A DNA stretch of 64,000 nt from the NCBI GenBank assembly GCA_017519405.1, contig JAFWSH010000002.1:50516-114515 (forward strand), read 5' to 3'. Origin of the DNA: Clostridia bacterium. GTDB lineage: Bacteria; Bacillota; Clostridia; Christensenellales; Aristaeellaceae. Positions 21,644 through 30,864 of this stretch are shown one piece after another. Numbering within the stretch: position 1 is the stretch's first letter; the number at the start of each line of letters is the position of its first letter. The notes under the pieces were generated by a model, which saw only the letters and a list, made by a program, of their open reading frames with translations, made no database searches and was not told the DNA's origin. The position numbers were made by a program, and so were the translations under genes.

Positions 21644-23482
21644 TCAGTCATAGATCATCCGGCCGTGGGCGTCCTCCACCCCCGACAGGCGGTGGAAGAA
21701 GGTGTTGATCACGTCCCGCCACTCCCGGGCGTTGCGGCACTGGGCCTCCATGCGCCGGAGGGCCTCCTCCCGGTCCGGGGAGGGCAGGGGCAGCTCCCGG
21801 AGCACCGCCGCCATCTGCTCCGCCATGGCCGCGCCGTCGAAGTGGTCGTCGTAGATCCGCTGGATCATGCTGCGGCCGTCCGCCATGCGCCAGCTGTAGG
21901 GCAGGCGGTGGAAGAAGAGCAGCAGGTTCTCCGGGCAGGTCTCCGGGTCGCTGTAGCGGGCCTCCAGCTCCGGGGGATACTGGGCGGCATAGCCCGTGCC
22001 CTCCCGGGTGCGGTCGATGCCCACGGCGTCCCGGCTGGCCCGGTGGTAGGTGCCCCAGCGGTCGTACTCATAGCCGGAGGGGTTGGGGCCGTAGTGGTCC
22101 CCGGGGGTCACCATCCAGCCCAGGCCCAGGGTGGCGGTGTAGCGCTCGTAGACCCCCCGGCTGGGGATCATCAGCTTCTCCGCCAGGTCCTCCCCGGCCT
22201 CGGGATAGCTGAGCCGTGCCCAGGAGCGCAGGCTCTCCTCGGCGCTCTCCCCGGGGTTCCAGGCGAACTTCCCGTAGCAGTAGAGGTTGGCCGCGGCGAA
22301 GGGGTGGCCGAAGAGGCTCTCGTCCCGGCCGATGTTGGTGACGGCGGCGATGGCCCGCAGCCGCTGCGCCGGCACGTCGTCGAAGAAGTCCCGGAACACG
22401 CTGGCCAGGGCGTAGAGGTCGATCTGGTGCCCGGTGTACTCCTGGGCCAGCTGGAACTCCACCGCCAGGGCGGTCCGCTCCATCCCCAGCAGGGTGGGGG
22501 ACACGGGCTCCCGGACCTGGAAGTCGTAGGGGCCGTTCTTCACCTGGAGGATCACGTTGTCGTCAAAGGCGCCGTCCAGGGGCATGTAGGTGTCGTAGGC
22601 GGCGCAGGGCCGGTCGATGGAGTGGTCCCGCCAGTCCTGCATGCAGTTGTAGACAAAGGCCCGCCACACCACCTTGCCCCCGTGGGGCGCCACCGCCCGG
22701 GCCAGCATATTGGCGCCCTCGGCGTGGCTGCGGCCGTAGGTGAAGGGGCCGGGCCGGTGCTCGCTGTCCGCCTTCACCAGGAAGCCGAAGAAGTCCGGGA
22801 TGGCTGCCCACACCGCGTCCGCGCGCCGGGCCCACCAGGCCTGCACCCCCTCGTCCAGGGGGTCCGCCGTGGCCATGCCGTCCCGGATGGGCTGGGCGAA
22901 GTCCACCGAGGTCATCAGCCGCACGCCGAAGGGACGCAGCAGCGCCCCGAAGGCCGCCAGCTCCGGCAGCAGCTCGTCGATGAGCCCCTCCGCCGGCTCG
23001 TGAACGTTCACGTTGTTGACGCACAGCACGTTCAGGCCCACGGAGGCCATGAGCCGCCCCAGCTGGCGGATCCGGTCCGGTTCATAGGCGAAGCGCCCGC
23101 CCTCGAACCACAGGGAACGCCCGGCGTAGCCCCGCTCCACCGTGCCGTCCATGTTGTCCCAGCCGTTGAGCATCCGGTCCGGGAAGGCCGGCGCCTGCAC
23201 GCCCCCGGGAAAGTCCGCCGGGGCCTTCCCCTGCAGGGCCGCCTCCGCCAGGGCATAGGCGCCGTAGAGCACGCCGGCCTCCCCGCCCCGCAGGATTTTC
23301 CCCTCCAGGGCATAGCTGTCCCGGTCCATGGCCGGGTCCACCGAGATGCCGATGCCGCCCCAGGCCGGACAGCGGGCCGCCAGCTGCCGGAGCTCCGCCC
23401 GGGCGGTGTCCGCCGGGGTCGCGCAGTGGGCAGGGGGCAGCTCCGGCAGGGACCGGAGCCAGAAGCCGCGGAGGTTGGTCAT
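21644..23482 (-). CDS. aguA: GH67 alpha-glucuronidase
   Basis: 612 residues, slightly shorter than typical GH67 (~680). Releases 4-O-methyl-glucuronic acid from the non-reducing end of short xylo-oligosaccharides. Recognisable GH67 blocks are RMLNGWDNMDGTVERGYAGR, DFFGFLVKADSEHRPGP (the acid-catalyst glutamate region), FDDNVILQVKNGPYDFQVRE (the Asp and Glu of the general-base pair) and VTPGDHYGPNP. No signal peptide is present, so it acts inside the cell on imported oligosaccharides, as is usual. The ATG at 23482 is used because GAGGA lies 8 bases upstream; a GTG at 23503 lies before that site. It has its own consensus promoter, separate from the ABC operon. Confidence 0.95.
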   Translation of the reverse strand: MTNLRGFWLRSLPELPPAHCATPADTARAELRQLAARCPAWGGIGISVDPAMDRDSYALEGKILRGGEAGVLYGAYALAEAALQGKAPADFPGGVQAPAFPDRMLNGWDNMDGTVERGYAGRSLWFEGGRFAYEPDRIRQLGRLMASVGLNVLCVNNVNVHEPAEGLIDELLPELAAFGALLRPFGVRLMTSVDFAQPIRDGMATADPLDEGVQAWWARRADAVWAAIPDFFGFLVKADSEHRPGPFTYGRSHAEGANMLARAVAPHGGKVVWRAFVYNCMQDWRDHSIDRPCAAYDTYMPLDGAFDDNVILQVKNGPYDFQVREPVSPTLLGMERTALAVEFQLAQEYTGHQIDLYALASVFRDFFDDVPAQRLRAIAAVTNIGRDESLFGHPFAAANLYCYGKFAWNPGESAEESLRSWARLSYPEAGEDLAEKLMIPSRGVYERYTATLGLGWMVTPGDHYGPNPSGYEYDRWGTYHRASRDAVGIDRTREGTGYAAQYPPELEARYSDPETCPENLLLFFHRLPYSWRMADGRSMIQRIYDDHFDGAAMAEQMAAVLRELPLPSPDREEALRRMEAQCRNAREWRDVINTFFHRLSGVEDAHGRMIYD

Positions 23483-23526
23483 GGTCTTTTTCCTCGCTTT
23501 CACGATGCACAGAAAATTCCATGATT

Positions 23527-23555
23527 ATGGTAGTCCCATCCGGGGGCTTTGTCAA
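23527..23555 (-). promoter_or_regulatory. Promoter for GH67
   Basis: Minus strand TTGACA (23550-23555, perfect consensus), 17 bp, then TACCAT (23527-23532). It shows that GH67 can be expressed apart from the upstream ABC operon. Confidence 0.7.
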
Positions 23556-23601
23556 GCGGCGGGGGGCGGGGGAACGGGGAAAATGCAGGAGGGAAAAGGG
23601 A

Positions 23602-23630
23602 CGGAAAAGACCTCCCCCGGGCAGGGGAGG
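23602..23630 (-). terminator. Terminator at the end of the ABC/YIP1/DUF5696 operon
   Basis: Minus strand CCTCCCCTGCCCGGGGGAGG hairpin (23611-23630) followed by TCTTTTCC. It lies 42 bp past the last permease gene. Confidence 0.75.
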
Positions 23631-23672
23631 CCCTTCCTTGGATTCGTGTCTTCCGCCGGGTCAGGCTTTGCC

Positions 23673-24659
23673 TTACTCGCCGGTGATGCCCGTCCGGTCG
23701 ATGCTCTCCACGAAGTGCCGCTGGAGGATGAAGTAGAGGATCAGCAGCGGCAGCACGGCGATGAGGGTGCCGGCCATCTTGATGGACTCGTTGAGGCTGG
23801 TGGCGCCGCCGGAGGCCGTCTGGGCGTAGGTGTTGTAGTTGGTGTTGAAGTTCTGCAGCTGGATGATGAGGGTGGTGAGGCCCGAGTCCGTCAGCACGCC
23901 GTGGACGTAGAGCTGGGTGAGGTAGAACTCGTTCCAGTACCACACGAAGGAGAACAGGGCCACGGTGATGAAGGCCGGGGCCGCGCTGGGCAGGGAGATG
24001 GAGAAGAAGCTCTTCAGCGGGCCGGCGCCGTCGATCTTGGCCGCCTCAATCAAGGCCTGGGGCACGGTGCGGAAGAACTGCCAGAAGATCATGATGAAGA
24101 TGGGGGCGTTCAGACCCATGGCCAGCAGGGCAGGCACGATGAAGGCCCAGACGCTGTTGAGGATGCCCAGCTTGGAGTACATCACATAGGTGGGGATCAT
24201 GGTGATCTGGCTGGGGAGCACAAAGGTCAGGATGATGAGGCCGATGATGGCGCCCCGGCCCCGGAACTTGAACCGGGCCAGGCCGTAGCCCGTCAGGGAG
24301 CAGCTCACCAGGGTGCACAGGGTGGGCAGGCCCGCGATCATGAAGCTCTGGAGCAGGGAGTTCCAGTAGTCCATGCTGGCGGAGGCCTGGCGGTAGTTGG
24401 ACAGGTTCAGGCTGGAGGGGATCCACTGGATCGAGGAATCCAGCAGGTCGTCCAGGGTCATGAAGGAGGCGGACACCATGTAGAGGATGGGGTAGAGATA
24501 GATGAAGCCGATGCAGATCAGCAGGCCGTAGATGGCCACCAGCTTGAGGAAGCCGTTCTTGTCCCGGGTGCCCATGAGGAACTTCTGCACCCGTTCCCGG
24601 CTCAGCTTGCGGCGCACCGTCTTCTCAGCCGGCGCTGGGGCGGTGGTATTTCTTTGCAT
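23673..24659 (-). CDS. Carbohydrate ABC transporter permease, MalG/CUT1 type (second pair)
   Basis: 328 residues with a ~40-residue basic cytoplasmic N-terminus and six predicted membrane helices. The EAA loop that docks the ATPase reads EAAKIDGAGPLKSFFSISLP. It matches the MalG-like half of a CUT1 sugar importer heterodimer. Its start overlaps the end of the upstream permease gene by 35 bp, so it is translated with its partner. Last gene of the operon. No ATP-binding subunit is encoded nearby, so a shared MsmK-like ATPase elsewhere must energise it. Confidence 0.9.
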   Translation of the reverse strand: MQRNTTAPAPAEKTVRRKLSRERVQKFLMGTRDKNGFLKLVAIYGLLICIGFIYLYPILYMVSASFMTLDDLLDSSIQWIPSSLNLSNYRQASASMDYWNSLLQSFMIAGLPTLCTLVSCSLTGYGLARFKFRGRGAIIGLIILTFVLPSQITMIPTYVMYSKLGILNSVWAFIVPALLAMGLNAPIFIMIFWQFFRTVPQALIEAAKIDGAGPLKSFFSISLPSAAPAFITVALFSFVWYWNEFYLTQLYVHGVLTDSGLTTLIIQLQNFNTNYNTYAQTASGGATSLNESIKMAGTLIAVLPLLILYFILQRHFVESIDRTGITGE

Positions 24660-25653
24660 GGCGCGCCTGCCTCCTTTCCAGCTTCAGTATCTTGCGGCGT
24701 TCCTTGCGCATCTGACGGTCGATTTTCACCGCCCGGCGCTCATAGTGGTCCTTGCGGGTCATGAAGATCAGGGCGAAGAGGCCCACCAGCAGCAGCACCA
24801 CCAGGGAGTAGATCCAGGCCATGGCGCTGGCGTAGCCGTAGCCCTTCTCCGACGTACCGGAGAACATGGCGCTCTTGATGAGGCCGATCAGCTGGTTCTG
24901 GTCGTTGGAGGAGACGAAGATGATGGTGTAGATGCAGTTCAGCAGGATCATGGGCTTGATGGAGGGGAGGGTGATCTTCCAGAACATCTCCCACCCGGAG
25001 GCGCCGTCCACATAGGCGGCCTCGTACTGGGCCGTGTCGATCTTCTGCAGGGCCGAGAGGAAGATCAGGATCGGCACGCCGGAGTACCAGAGGATGGTCA
25101 CCATGTTGGCGAAGAGGGAGGAGATGGGGGCGGCGATGATGCCGGGGAGGAAGGCGGAGATGGCGCCGGTGACGGCCTGGGCGTCCACCACCGAGATGGT
25201 GGAGGCGTTCTGCTCCGTCAGGCTCCCCAGGATGGGGCCGGAGACGATGATCACCGGCAGGAAGAAGATCAGGCGGAAAAAGGATTTGCCGCGGATCTTC
25301 TGGTTCAGCATGATGGCGATGATCAGGGCGAAGACCACGATCACCGGTACCGAGATCACCGTGGAGAGCAGGTAGTCCACCAGCTGGGGCAGGAAATCCG
25401 GGTCCGAGAGGAGGATCTGGGTGAAGTTGCCCTGGGCGATGAAGGTGAACTTCATTCCCTCAGAGGTGAGGCGGATGTTGTTCAGGGCGTACCAGAGGCT
25501 GGCCCCCAGGGGATAGAGAAGGAAGAAGGCGGCTCCGATGAGCCAGGGCAGGACGAAGAACACGCCCACCCGCGCTTCCCGCTTCTCCAGCTTGCCGCGT
25601 TTCACCCGGATGCGGTTCTCCTTCTTGACCCACTTCGGATTGGCCGTGCTCAA
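24625..25653 (-). CDS. Sugar ABC transporter permease, MalF/CUT1 type (second pair)
   Basis: 342 residues. A strongly basic N-terminal stretch (WVKKENRIRVKRGKLEKREA) and C-terminal tail (KIDRQMRKERRKILKLERRQ) flank six membrane helices. The EAA loop is YEAAYVDGASGWEMFWKITLPS. A periplasm-facing loop of ~40 residues (TEQNASTISVVDAQAVTG) is longer than usual. Its first codon overlaps the stop of the DUF5696 gene by 4 bp, and its 3' end overlaps the next permease by 35 bp. It forms the second permease pair of the locus. Confidence 0.9.
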   Translation of the reverse strand: MSTANPKWVKKENRIRVKRGKLEKREARVGVFFVLPWLIGAAFFLLYPLGASLWYALNNIRLTSEGMKFTFIAQGNFTQILLSDPDFLPQLVDYLLSTVISVPVIVVFALIIAIMLNQKIRGKSFFRLIFFLPVIIVSGPILGSLTEQNASTISVVDAQAVTGAISAFLPGIIAAPISSLFANMVTILWYSGVPILIFLSALQKIDTAQYEAAYVDGASGWEMFWKITLPSIKPMILLNCIYTIIFVSSNDQNQLIGLIKSAMFSGTSEKGYGYASAMAWIYSLVVLLLVGLFALIFMTRKDHYERRAVKIDRQMRKERRKILKLERRQARHAKKYHRPSAG

Positions 25654-27947
25654 GGCTGTTCACCCCCCTTTGGGACGACGGTCCAGCTCAGGGGCGGCAC
25701 GATGACCCCGTCGGTGCGGACCTCCGTATCGCTGTAGTTCACCCAGACCACCGCGCCGTTGGCGTAGGTCACCCGGCGGAGGCTGCCGTCCCCCAGCTTC
25801 TCGTGCCGGAGAATCACGGTGCCCTCCGTCTCCGCCGCCAGCCCGCGCAGGGCCTTGTCATAGGCCGTCACGGTGTCCCGCCAGGCCGTATACTGGGTGG
25901 AGTAGAGGTTGTTGGAGTTGGTGTAGATCAGGGCGGAGGCGTCCTCCCGGGTCAGGCAGAAGGAGGGGTAGACCCCGGTCTCCGCCATGCGCAGGAAGAA
26001 CTCCGTCTTGTTGGCCTCGAAGTTGACATAGTCGCCGTAGAGGGGAAGGACGCCCCGGAGCACCAGGGGGAGGAAGGGGACTTCCTCGTCGATGTACATG
26101 TAGTCCGAGCCGTCCAGGGGCATGTTGAGGAAGGCGGACATGGCGTCCCACTGGCAGGCGATGGGCTCCTCCAGGGCCAGGCTCACGGGCTCCGCCGCCC
26201 CGTCCAGGGCGTCCCGGTAGGCCGCAGCGCTGTCGTCCCGGCTGTACTGCACATCCCGGGCGCTGTAGGAGAAGAGGTGGTCCGTGATGCCCCCCACCGC
26301 CATGGCGGCGATGCCGTTTTTCCGCAGGTCCGCCGCCAGGCGCTTCAGCCCCTCGGCGGCCTTGTTGGGCAGCAGGTAGTAGAACAGGGGGAAGACCGGC
26401 TTGCGGCTCTGCTCCTTCAGGGTGGTCTTGTTCACCATCTTGGCCGCGTCGTAGGTGAAGGAGGTGGTGGAGGCGTTGATCCGCAGGGCGTCCACATAGA
26501 GGCAGAGCTGGCCGCCCATGCGGCTCACCTCGCTGTGGAGGCGCCGGACGGCGTCATTGCCGCCGATGGCCCCGTCGGCGCTGAAGGAGGAGACGGGCAG
26601 GCCGTAGAGCCCGCCGTTCTGCCAGCCCCGGTAGACCACCAGGGTGCTGGTGACCCCCGCCAGCTGGAGCTCCCGGAGAATCTCCGAGGCCTCCTCCGCC
26701 GTGGTCATCACCACCGGCCGGGTGCCCACCAGGAACTTCTCCCGGTCGCTGCCGATGAAGTCGATGCGGGTGCGGTAGGCGGTGTCCCCGGCCTTCACCC
26801 GGCCGGTGTCCAGCAGGTATTCCCGGCAGCGCACCGCCATGCCGGTGTAGTCCGCCTGGTCCCCCGCCAGCAGGAAGTAGCGCACCGCCATGTCGTGGTG
26901 GATGCGGTCCTTCTCCACCATGTCCATCTTGGTGGAGCCGGACTGGTTCAGGGGCTGCTTGTACACGTCCCGGAGCAGGAACTTGGCGAAGCAGCGGTTG
27001 TAGCTGACGCGCATGGCGCCGTTGGGGTGAGCCTCCACGGAGCAGCGGGTCTCCCCCTGCTCCACATAGCCCAGGAAGCCGGCGTGCTCGCCGGTATGGG
27101 CCATGCCGAACACCGGCAGGATCACCCGGTGGGGGCTGACGGTGGTCTCATACTCGTCCCAGAGGTAGTAGGCGGCGCCGCCCTCGGTGAAGCCGTAGTC
27201 CGTGCCGTAGATCATCTGGGAGTAGCCCGTGGGGAAGCGCTCCTCCTTGTCCGTGAGGCGGATGAGGGCGCCGGCGCCGTCGGGCACCAGCATGTAGCCG
27301 GGCTCCTGGTCCATGTAGGTGGCGCCGAACATGGGACACAGGCTCACGGTGGCGATGTACACGCCCTCCTGCTCCTCCCGGATGGAGGCGTCGGGCACCC
27401 GCACCAGCAGCTCATCCCCGTGCTCCCCGGCCAGGGACACCTCCACCGAGAGGCCCGCGCCGTACTCCGTGAAGAAGATGTCCGCCGTGAAGCCGTCCGG
27501 CCGGTAGGTGTAGGCGATGGTGTGCTCGTCCCGGACCAGGTCCGCCTGCTTGTAGTTTTTCGAGGAGCCGGTGAGGACGTCCAGCACCACGCCGGAGTAG
27601 GTATAGCCCGTCCAGGTCTTGTTCAGCTTGCCCTGGGCGGTGTGGTCGTTGAGGGTGGAGGCCAGCAGCACCCCGGTCTCCCGGTTCCGCAGCACCATGG
27701 CCAGGTTGGGCTCGCTCAGGTAGAGCTCCCAGGTGTCGGTGGCGGTCACCAGGCTGTAGTCCCCGTAGGCCTCCGGCAGGGCAGACGCCTCCGGCTCCTC
27801 CGCGGGGGCAGACGCCTCCGGCTCCTCCGCGGGGGCGGGGGCCGCCGTTTCTTCCGTCAGGGCGGGCGCCGCCTCCTCCCCCAGGGCGGGGAGGTGGGGC
27901 AGCAGCAGCCCCAGGCAGAGCAGCAGCAGCAAAATCCGTTTAGCCAA
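25650..27947 (-). CDS. Exported DUF5696 domain protein
   Basis: 765 residues. Signal peptide AKRILLLLLCLGLLLPHLPALG, then a Pro/Ala/Glu-rich linker (~20-60) made partly of a duplicated EEPEASAPA unit, then a ~690-residue body I assign to DUF5696. The body begins with a beta-rich region (YSLVTATDTWELYLSEPNLA) and continues with a probable alpha/beta barrel (TSTLVVYRGWQNGGLYGLPV, VGGITDHLFSYSARDVQYS). Conserved-looking acidic and aromatic residues suggest a glycoside-hydrolase-like or sugar-binding barrel, but no catalytic pair can be named. The TTG at 27947 is chosen because the signal peptide begins there; it overlaps the upstream stop codon by 8 bp. It lies between two permease pairs, which implies a role in capture or processing of the transported glycan. 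Confidence 0.75.
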   Translation of the reverse strand: MAKRILLLLLCLGLLLPHLPALGEEAAPALTEETAAPAPAEEPEASAPAEEPEASALPEAYGDYSLVTATDTWELYLSEPNLAMVLRNRETGVLLASTLNDHTAQGKLNKTWTGYTYSGVVLDVLTGSSKNYKQADLVRDEHTIAYTYRPDGFTADIFFTEYGAGLSVEVSLAGEHGDELLVRVPDASIREEQEGVYIATVSLCPMFGATYMDQEPGYMLVPDGAGALIRLTDKEERFPTGYSQMIYGTDYGFTEGGAAYYLWDEYETTVSPHRVILPVFGMAHTGEHAGFLGYVEQGETRCSVEAHPNGAMRVSYNRCFAKFLLRDVYKQPLNQSGSTKMDMVEKDRIHHDMAVRYFLLAGDQADYTGMAVRCREYLLDTGRVKAGDTAYRTRIDFIGSDREKFLVGTRPVVMTTAEEASEILRELQLAGVTSTLVVYRGWQNGGLYGLPVSSFSADGAIGGNDAVRRLHSEVSRMGGQLCLYVDALRINASTTSFTYDAAKMVNKTTLKEQSRKPVFPLFYYLLPNKAAEGLKRLAADLRKNGIAAMAVGGITDHLFSYSARDVQYSRDDSAAAYRDALDGAAEPVSLALEEPIACQWDAMSAFLNMPLDGSDYMYIDEEVPFLPLVLRGVLPLYGDYVNFEANKTEFFLRMAETGVYPSFCLTREDASALIYTNSNNLYSTQYTAWRDTVTAYDKALRGLAAETEGTVILRHEKLGDGSLRRVTYANGAVVWVNYSDTEVRTDGVIVPPLSWTVVPKGGEQP

Positions 27948-29967
27948 TGCGATACACCGCCTCTCCGAAGATGGCGCTGATGAACTCAAACACCTGCGCC
28001 CAGAGAATGTAGAGGATGAAGATGATCAGGGCCAGGATCAGCACGGTGAACAGGGTCAGCAGGATCACCTTGGTGGTCTCCTTGGCCGTGTAGTTGTTGA
28101 CCTCCCGGATGCCCAGCACCGCCAGCACCAGCATCCAGCCCCAGGTGAGGATCCGCAGGAGGGTGATGAGGAAGACCTCGTTGAGGGTCAGCACATGGGA
28201 GAGGAGGAAGGCGATGGGGGTGAAGACCAGGAAGGGGGTCAGGGAGTAGCAGAAGTAGGTGAAGATCTGCTTCACCGTGCCCTCGCCGTCGTTGATGGTG
28301 CAGACCAGGTAGTTGCAGGCGGTGAGGCCGATGACCCCCAGCAGCACGCCGGCGACATCGGTGAAGAGCTCATAGCGCCCGTCCTGCACCGTCTTCTGCA
28401 GGAAGCCGCAGAGGTACTTGTCCACCAGGAAGAACACCAGGAACAGCAGCAGGATGGTGAGGGAGGCGCCCCAGTTGGCCCGGCCCTCCCGGGCGATACC
28501 GTAGGAGGCGTCGATGGGGTGGCGCATGTAGTAGAAGGCGTAGCGCAGGTTGGAGAGGTATCTGTTCTTGCCCAGGGGGGCGAAGAAGGCCTTCACCTTT
28601 GCCTTCCAGCCGGTCTTGCGGTCGATGCGCCCCAGGATCCAGCTGAGGACAAAGAGCCCCAGCACCACCAGCAGTATGGTGGTGATGTTCCGCTTCAGCC
28701 AGGCGTTGCGGATCTCCCAGTAGGCGTCGGAGTAGCCGTCCCGGTCCTTGGCCAGGCGGGCGTAGCGCAGGGCCTCGGAGAAGTTCTCCTCCTGGAAGAA
28801 GGCCCGGCCCATGGCCTTGTTGGCCACGTCGAAGAGGCTGTTCATGGCCAGCACCTGGGTCAGGGGCGCCTTGGACTCGGTGTAGCGGCCGATGGCGTAG
28901 AGGTGGAGGGCCTCGTGGATCAGGTCGGTGAACTCCGTGGGCTCAAAGACCTGGATGGTGTTGCTGGCGGAGTCCAGCACATACAGGCAGCCCGCGCCGT
29001 CCACGCCGATGCCCGTCACCGTGGTGAACAGGCCCACCCGGCTGTTGCCGTCGTCCTTGCCGCCGAAGACGAAGATCAGCTCGCCCCGCTCGTCGTACTC
29101 GTACAGGAAGCCCTTCTGGTCCGCCACATACACGTTGTCGTGGCGACCCGCGGCCACCGCCGCCGGGATGTCCACGGGCTGGGCGTCGGTGATGAGGTTC
29201 TTGCCCGCGATGTTCAGCCGCTTCAGGGTGTTGTGCCCGTCCCCCCGGGTGACGGTGTAGATCAGGCCCCGGCTGTCGATGGCCAGGTTGTCCGGGGTGG
29301 AGGGGATGTTGGCCACCATCTTGGCCCGCTGCTGCTCCGTGAGGATGGCGCGGTAGAGGATGGTGCGGAAGTCCGCCGAGGCATAGTTGGTGCCGAAGTA
29401 GCCCAGGAAGGTGCCCCCCTCGATGGGGGAGATCTCCGCGATGCCGTTGGTGTTGGACTCGCAGATGACGAAGAGGATGCCGGCGTCGTTCACCACCAGC
29501 TTCTGGGGCATGAAGGTGACCTTCTCGCCGTAGAGGGGGCTGTCGGGCTTGGTGTAGGTGTTCACCAGGGTGCCGTCGGGGGCGAAGACAAACACAGCCT
29601 CCGCGTCCCGGTCGGCCACATACACCGAGCCGTCCGCCGTGACAAAGACACCCTTGGGGGTCTGGAGCACGCCCTTGCCGATGATCCCCAGCAGCTCGCC
29701 CTGCCGGTTGCCCACCAGCACGCGCTTGTTCTTGGTGTCCGCCACGTAGATGGTGCCGTCCTCCGTCACAAAGATGTCGTCCGGCTTGTTGAGGGATTCG
29801 TCGCCGAATTTCACAATGGCCTCTGCCGCCAGGTAGGCCGTCTGGGTCTCCTGCACGTCCCCGTAGCCGTTGACGGTGTAGGTCAGGTAGGGGGTGTCCG
29901 CCAGGGCCGGCGCCGCTAACGCGGCCAGGAGGCAGAGCAGCAGGAGCAGGGAGCAAATCTTTTTCAT
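27940..29967 (-). CDS. NHL beta-propeller / helical-repeat / YIP1 membrane fusion protein
   Basis: 675 residues. Signal peptide MKKICSLLLLLCLLAALAAPALA. Residues ~40-335 hold NHL-type propeller repeats (LNKPDDIFVTEDGTIYVADT, LQTPKGVFVTADGSVYVADR, VTGIGVDGAGCLYVLDSASN). Residues ~345-425 look like TPR helices (LHLYAIGRYTESKAPLTQVL). A membrane helix follows at ~428-448, and from ~480 to the end there is a YIP1-family domain with about five helices (HPIDASYGIAREGRANWGAS). The propeller should face outward. YIP1 proteins are membrane proteins of unclear role in bacteria. The gene is in the middle of the ABC operon, 12 bp after a permease and overlapping the DUF5696 start. A sensor, docking or gating role is inference. 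Confidence 0.8.
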   Translation of the reverse strand: MKKICSLLLLLCLLAALAAPALADTPYLTYTVNGYGDVQETQTAYLAAEAIVKFGDESLNKPDDIFVTEDGTIYVADTKNKRVLVGNRQGELLGIIGKGVLQTPKGVFVTADGSVYVADRDAEAVFVFAPDGTLVNTYTKPDSPLYGEKVTFMPQKLVVNDAGILFVICESNTNGIAEISPIEGGTFLGYFGTNYASADFRTILYRAILTEQQRAKMVANIPSTPDNLAIDSRGLIYTVTRGDGHNTLKRLNIAGKNLITDAQPVDIPAAVAAGRHDNVYVADQKGFLYEYDERGELIFVFGGKDDGNSRVGLFTTVTGIGVDGAGCLYVLDSASNTIQVFEPTEFTDLIHEALHLYAIGRYTESKAPLTQVLAMNSLFDVANKAMGRAFFQEENFSEALRYARLAKDRDGYSDAYWEIRNAWLKRNITTILLVVLGLFVLSWILGRIDRKTGWKAKVKAFFAPLGKNRYLSNLRYAFYYMRHPIDASYGIAREGRANWGASLTILLLFLVFFLVDKYLCGFLQKTVQDGRYELFTDVAGVLLGVIGLTACNYLVCTINDGEGTVKQIFTYFCYSLTPFLVFTPIAFLLSHVLTLNEVFLITLLRILTWGWMLVLAVLGIREVNNYTAKETTKVILLTLFTVLILALIIFILYILWAQVFEFISAIFGEAVYRIG

Positions 29968-29979
29968 TCCGCCGCCCCC

Positions 29980-30849
29980 TTACTTGATGCCGGACGTGGC
30001 CATGGTGTTCATGACCGCATTCTGGCAGATGATGAAGAGTACCAGGTTGGGGATGAACATGATCAGGGAGGCTGCCGCCGCCACGCCCTGGCCCGCCACG
30101 CCGTTGGAGGCGTTCACCAGGGTGTTCATGTAGAAGGTGAGGGTCTTCATGCTCTCGTCGTTGGTGAAGTAGGAGGAGGTCTCCAGGTTGGTCCAGACCT
30201 GCTGGAAGACCAGCACCATGGCGGTGGCGATGGCGGGCTTGATGATGGGCAGCACGATGCGCCACCAGACCTGCAGGTCGTTGGCGCCGTCCAGGTGGCC
30301 GGCCTCAATGAGGCTGTCGGGCACCTGGTCCATGAACTGCTTCACCAGGAAGAGGGCCACGGGCATGGCCACCAGGGGCAGGACGTGGGCCCACACCGTG
30401 TCGATCATCCCCATGCGGGAGATGACCATGTAGCGCGGGATCAGCACCGCCGTGGCCACGAACATGATGGCCACCTGGTTGATCTGCAGCATCACGGCCC
30501 GGCCCCGGAACTTGATCTTGGAGAAGGCGAAGGCCGCCGCAGTGGTGAAACCCAGGGAGAGCCCCACCGTCAGCACCGTCACCAGCAGGCTGTTGAAGAG
30601 GTAGCGGGTGAGGGGGATGCCGGCGGAGCGGGAGAACTTCAGGAGCTTGGTGAAGTTCTCCAGGGTGGGCCGCCGCACAAAGAAGGTGGGCGGGAAGGCG
30701 AAGAGCTCCTCCATGGGCTTGAAGGCGTGGTTCACAATGAACACAATGGGCAGGGCCATGAACAGGGCCAGGGGAAGGAGGATCAGCAGGATCTTGATCT
30801 GGCCGCGCTCAAAGCGCCGGGGGTTGATATGCCGTCCTTTGTATGCCAT
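29980..30849 (-). CDS. Carbohydrate ABC transporter permease, MalG/CUT1 type (first pair)
   Basis: 289 residues, six membrane helices, and an EAA-type loop LIEAGHLDGANDLQVWWRIV in which the usual second Ala of EAA is Gly. It pairs with the permease encoded just upstream (15-bp gap). Its N-terminus is basic (GRHINPRRFERG). It differs clearly in sequence from the MalG-type protein of the second pair, so the two pairs are not a recent duplication. Confidence 0.9.
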   Translation of the reverse strand: MAYKGRHINPRRFERGQIKILLILLPLALFMALPIVFIVNHAFKPMEELFAFPPTFFVRRPTLENFTKLLKFSRSAGIPLTRYLFNSLLVTVLTVGLSLGFTTAAAFAFSKIKFRGRAVMLQINQVAIMFVATAVLIPRYMVISRMGMIDTVWAHVLPLVAMPVALFLVKQFMDQVPDSLIEAGHLDGANDLQVWWRIVLPIIKPAIATAMVLVFQQVWTNLETSSYFTNDESMKTLTFYMNTLVNASNGVAGQGVAAAASLIMFIPNLVLFIICQNAVMNTMATSGIK

Positions 30850-30864
30850 CTGCGCTCACCCCCC

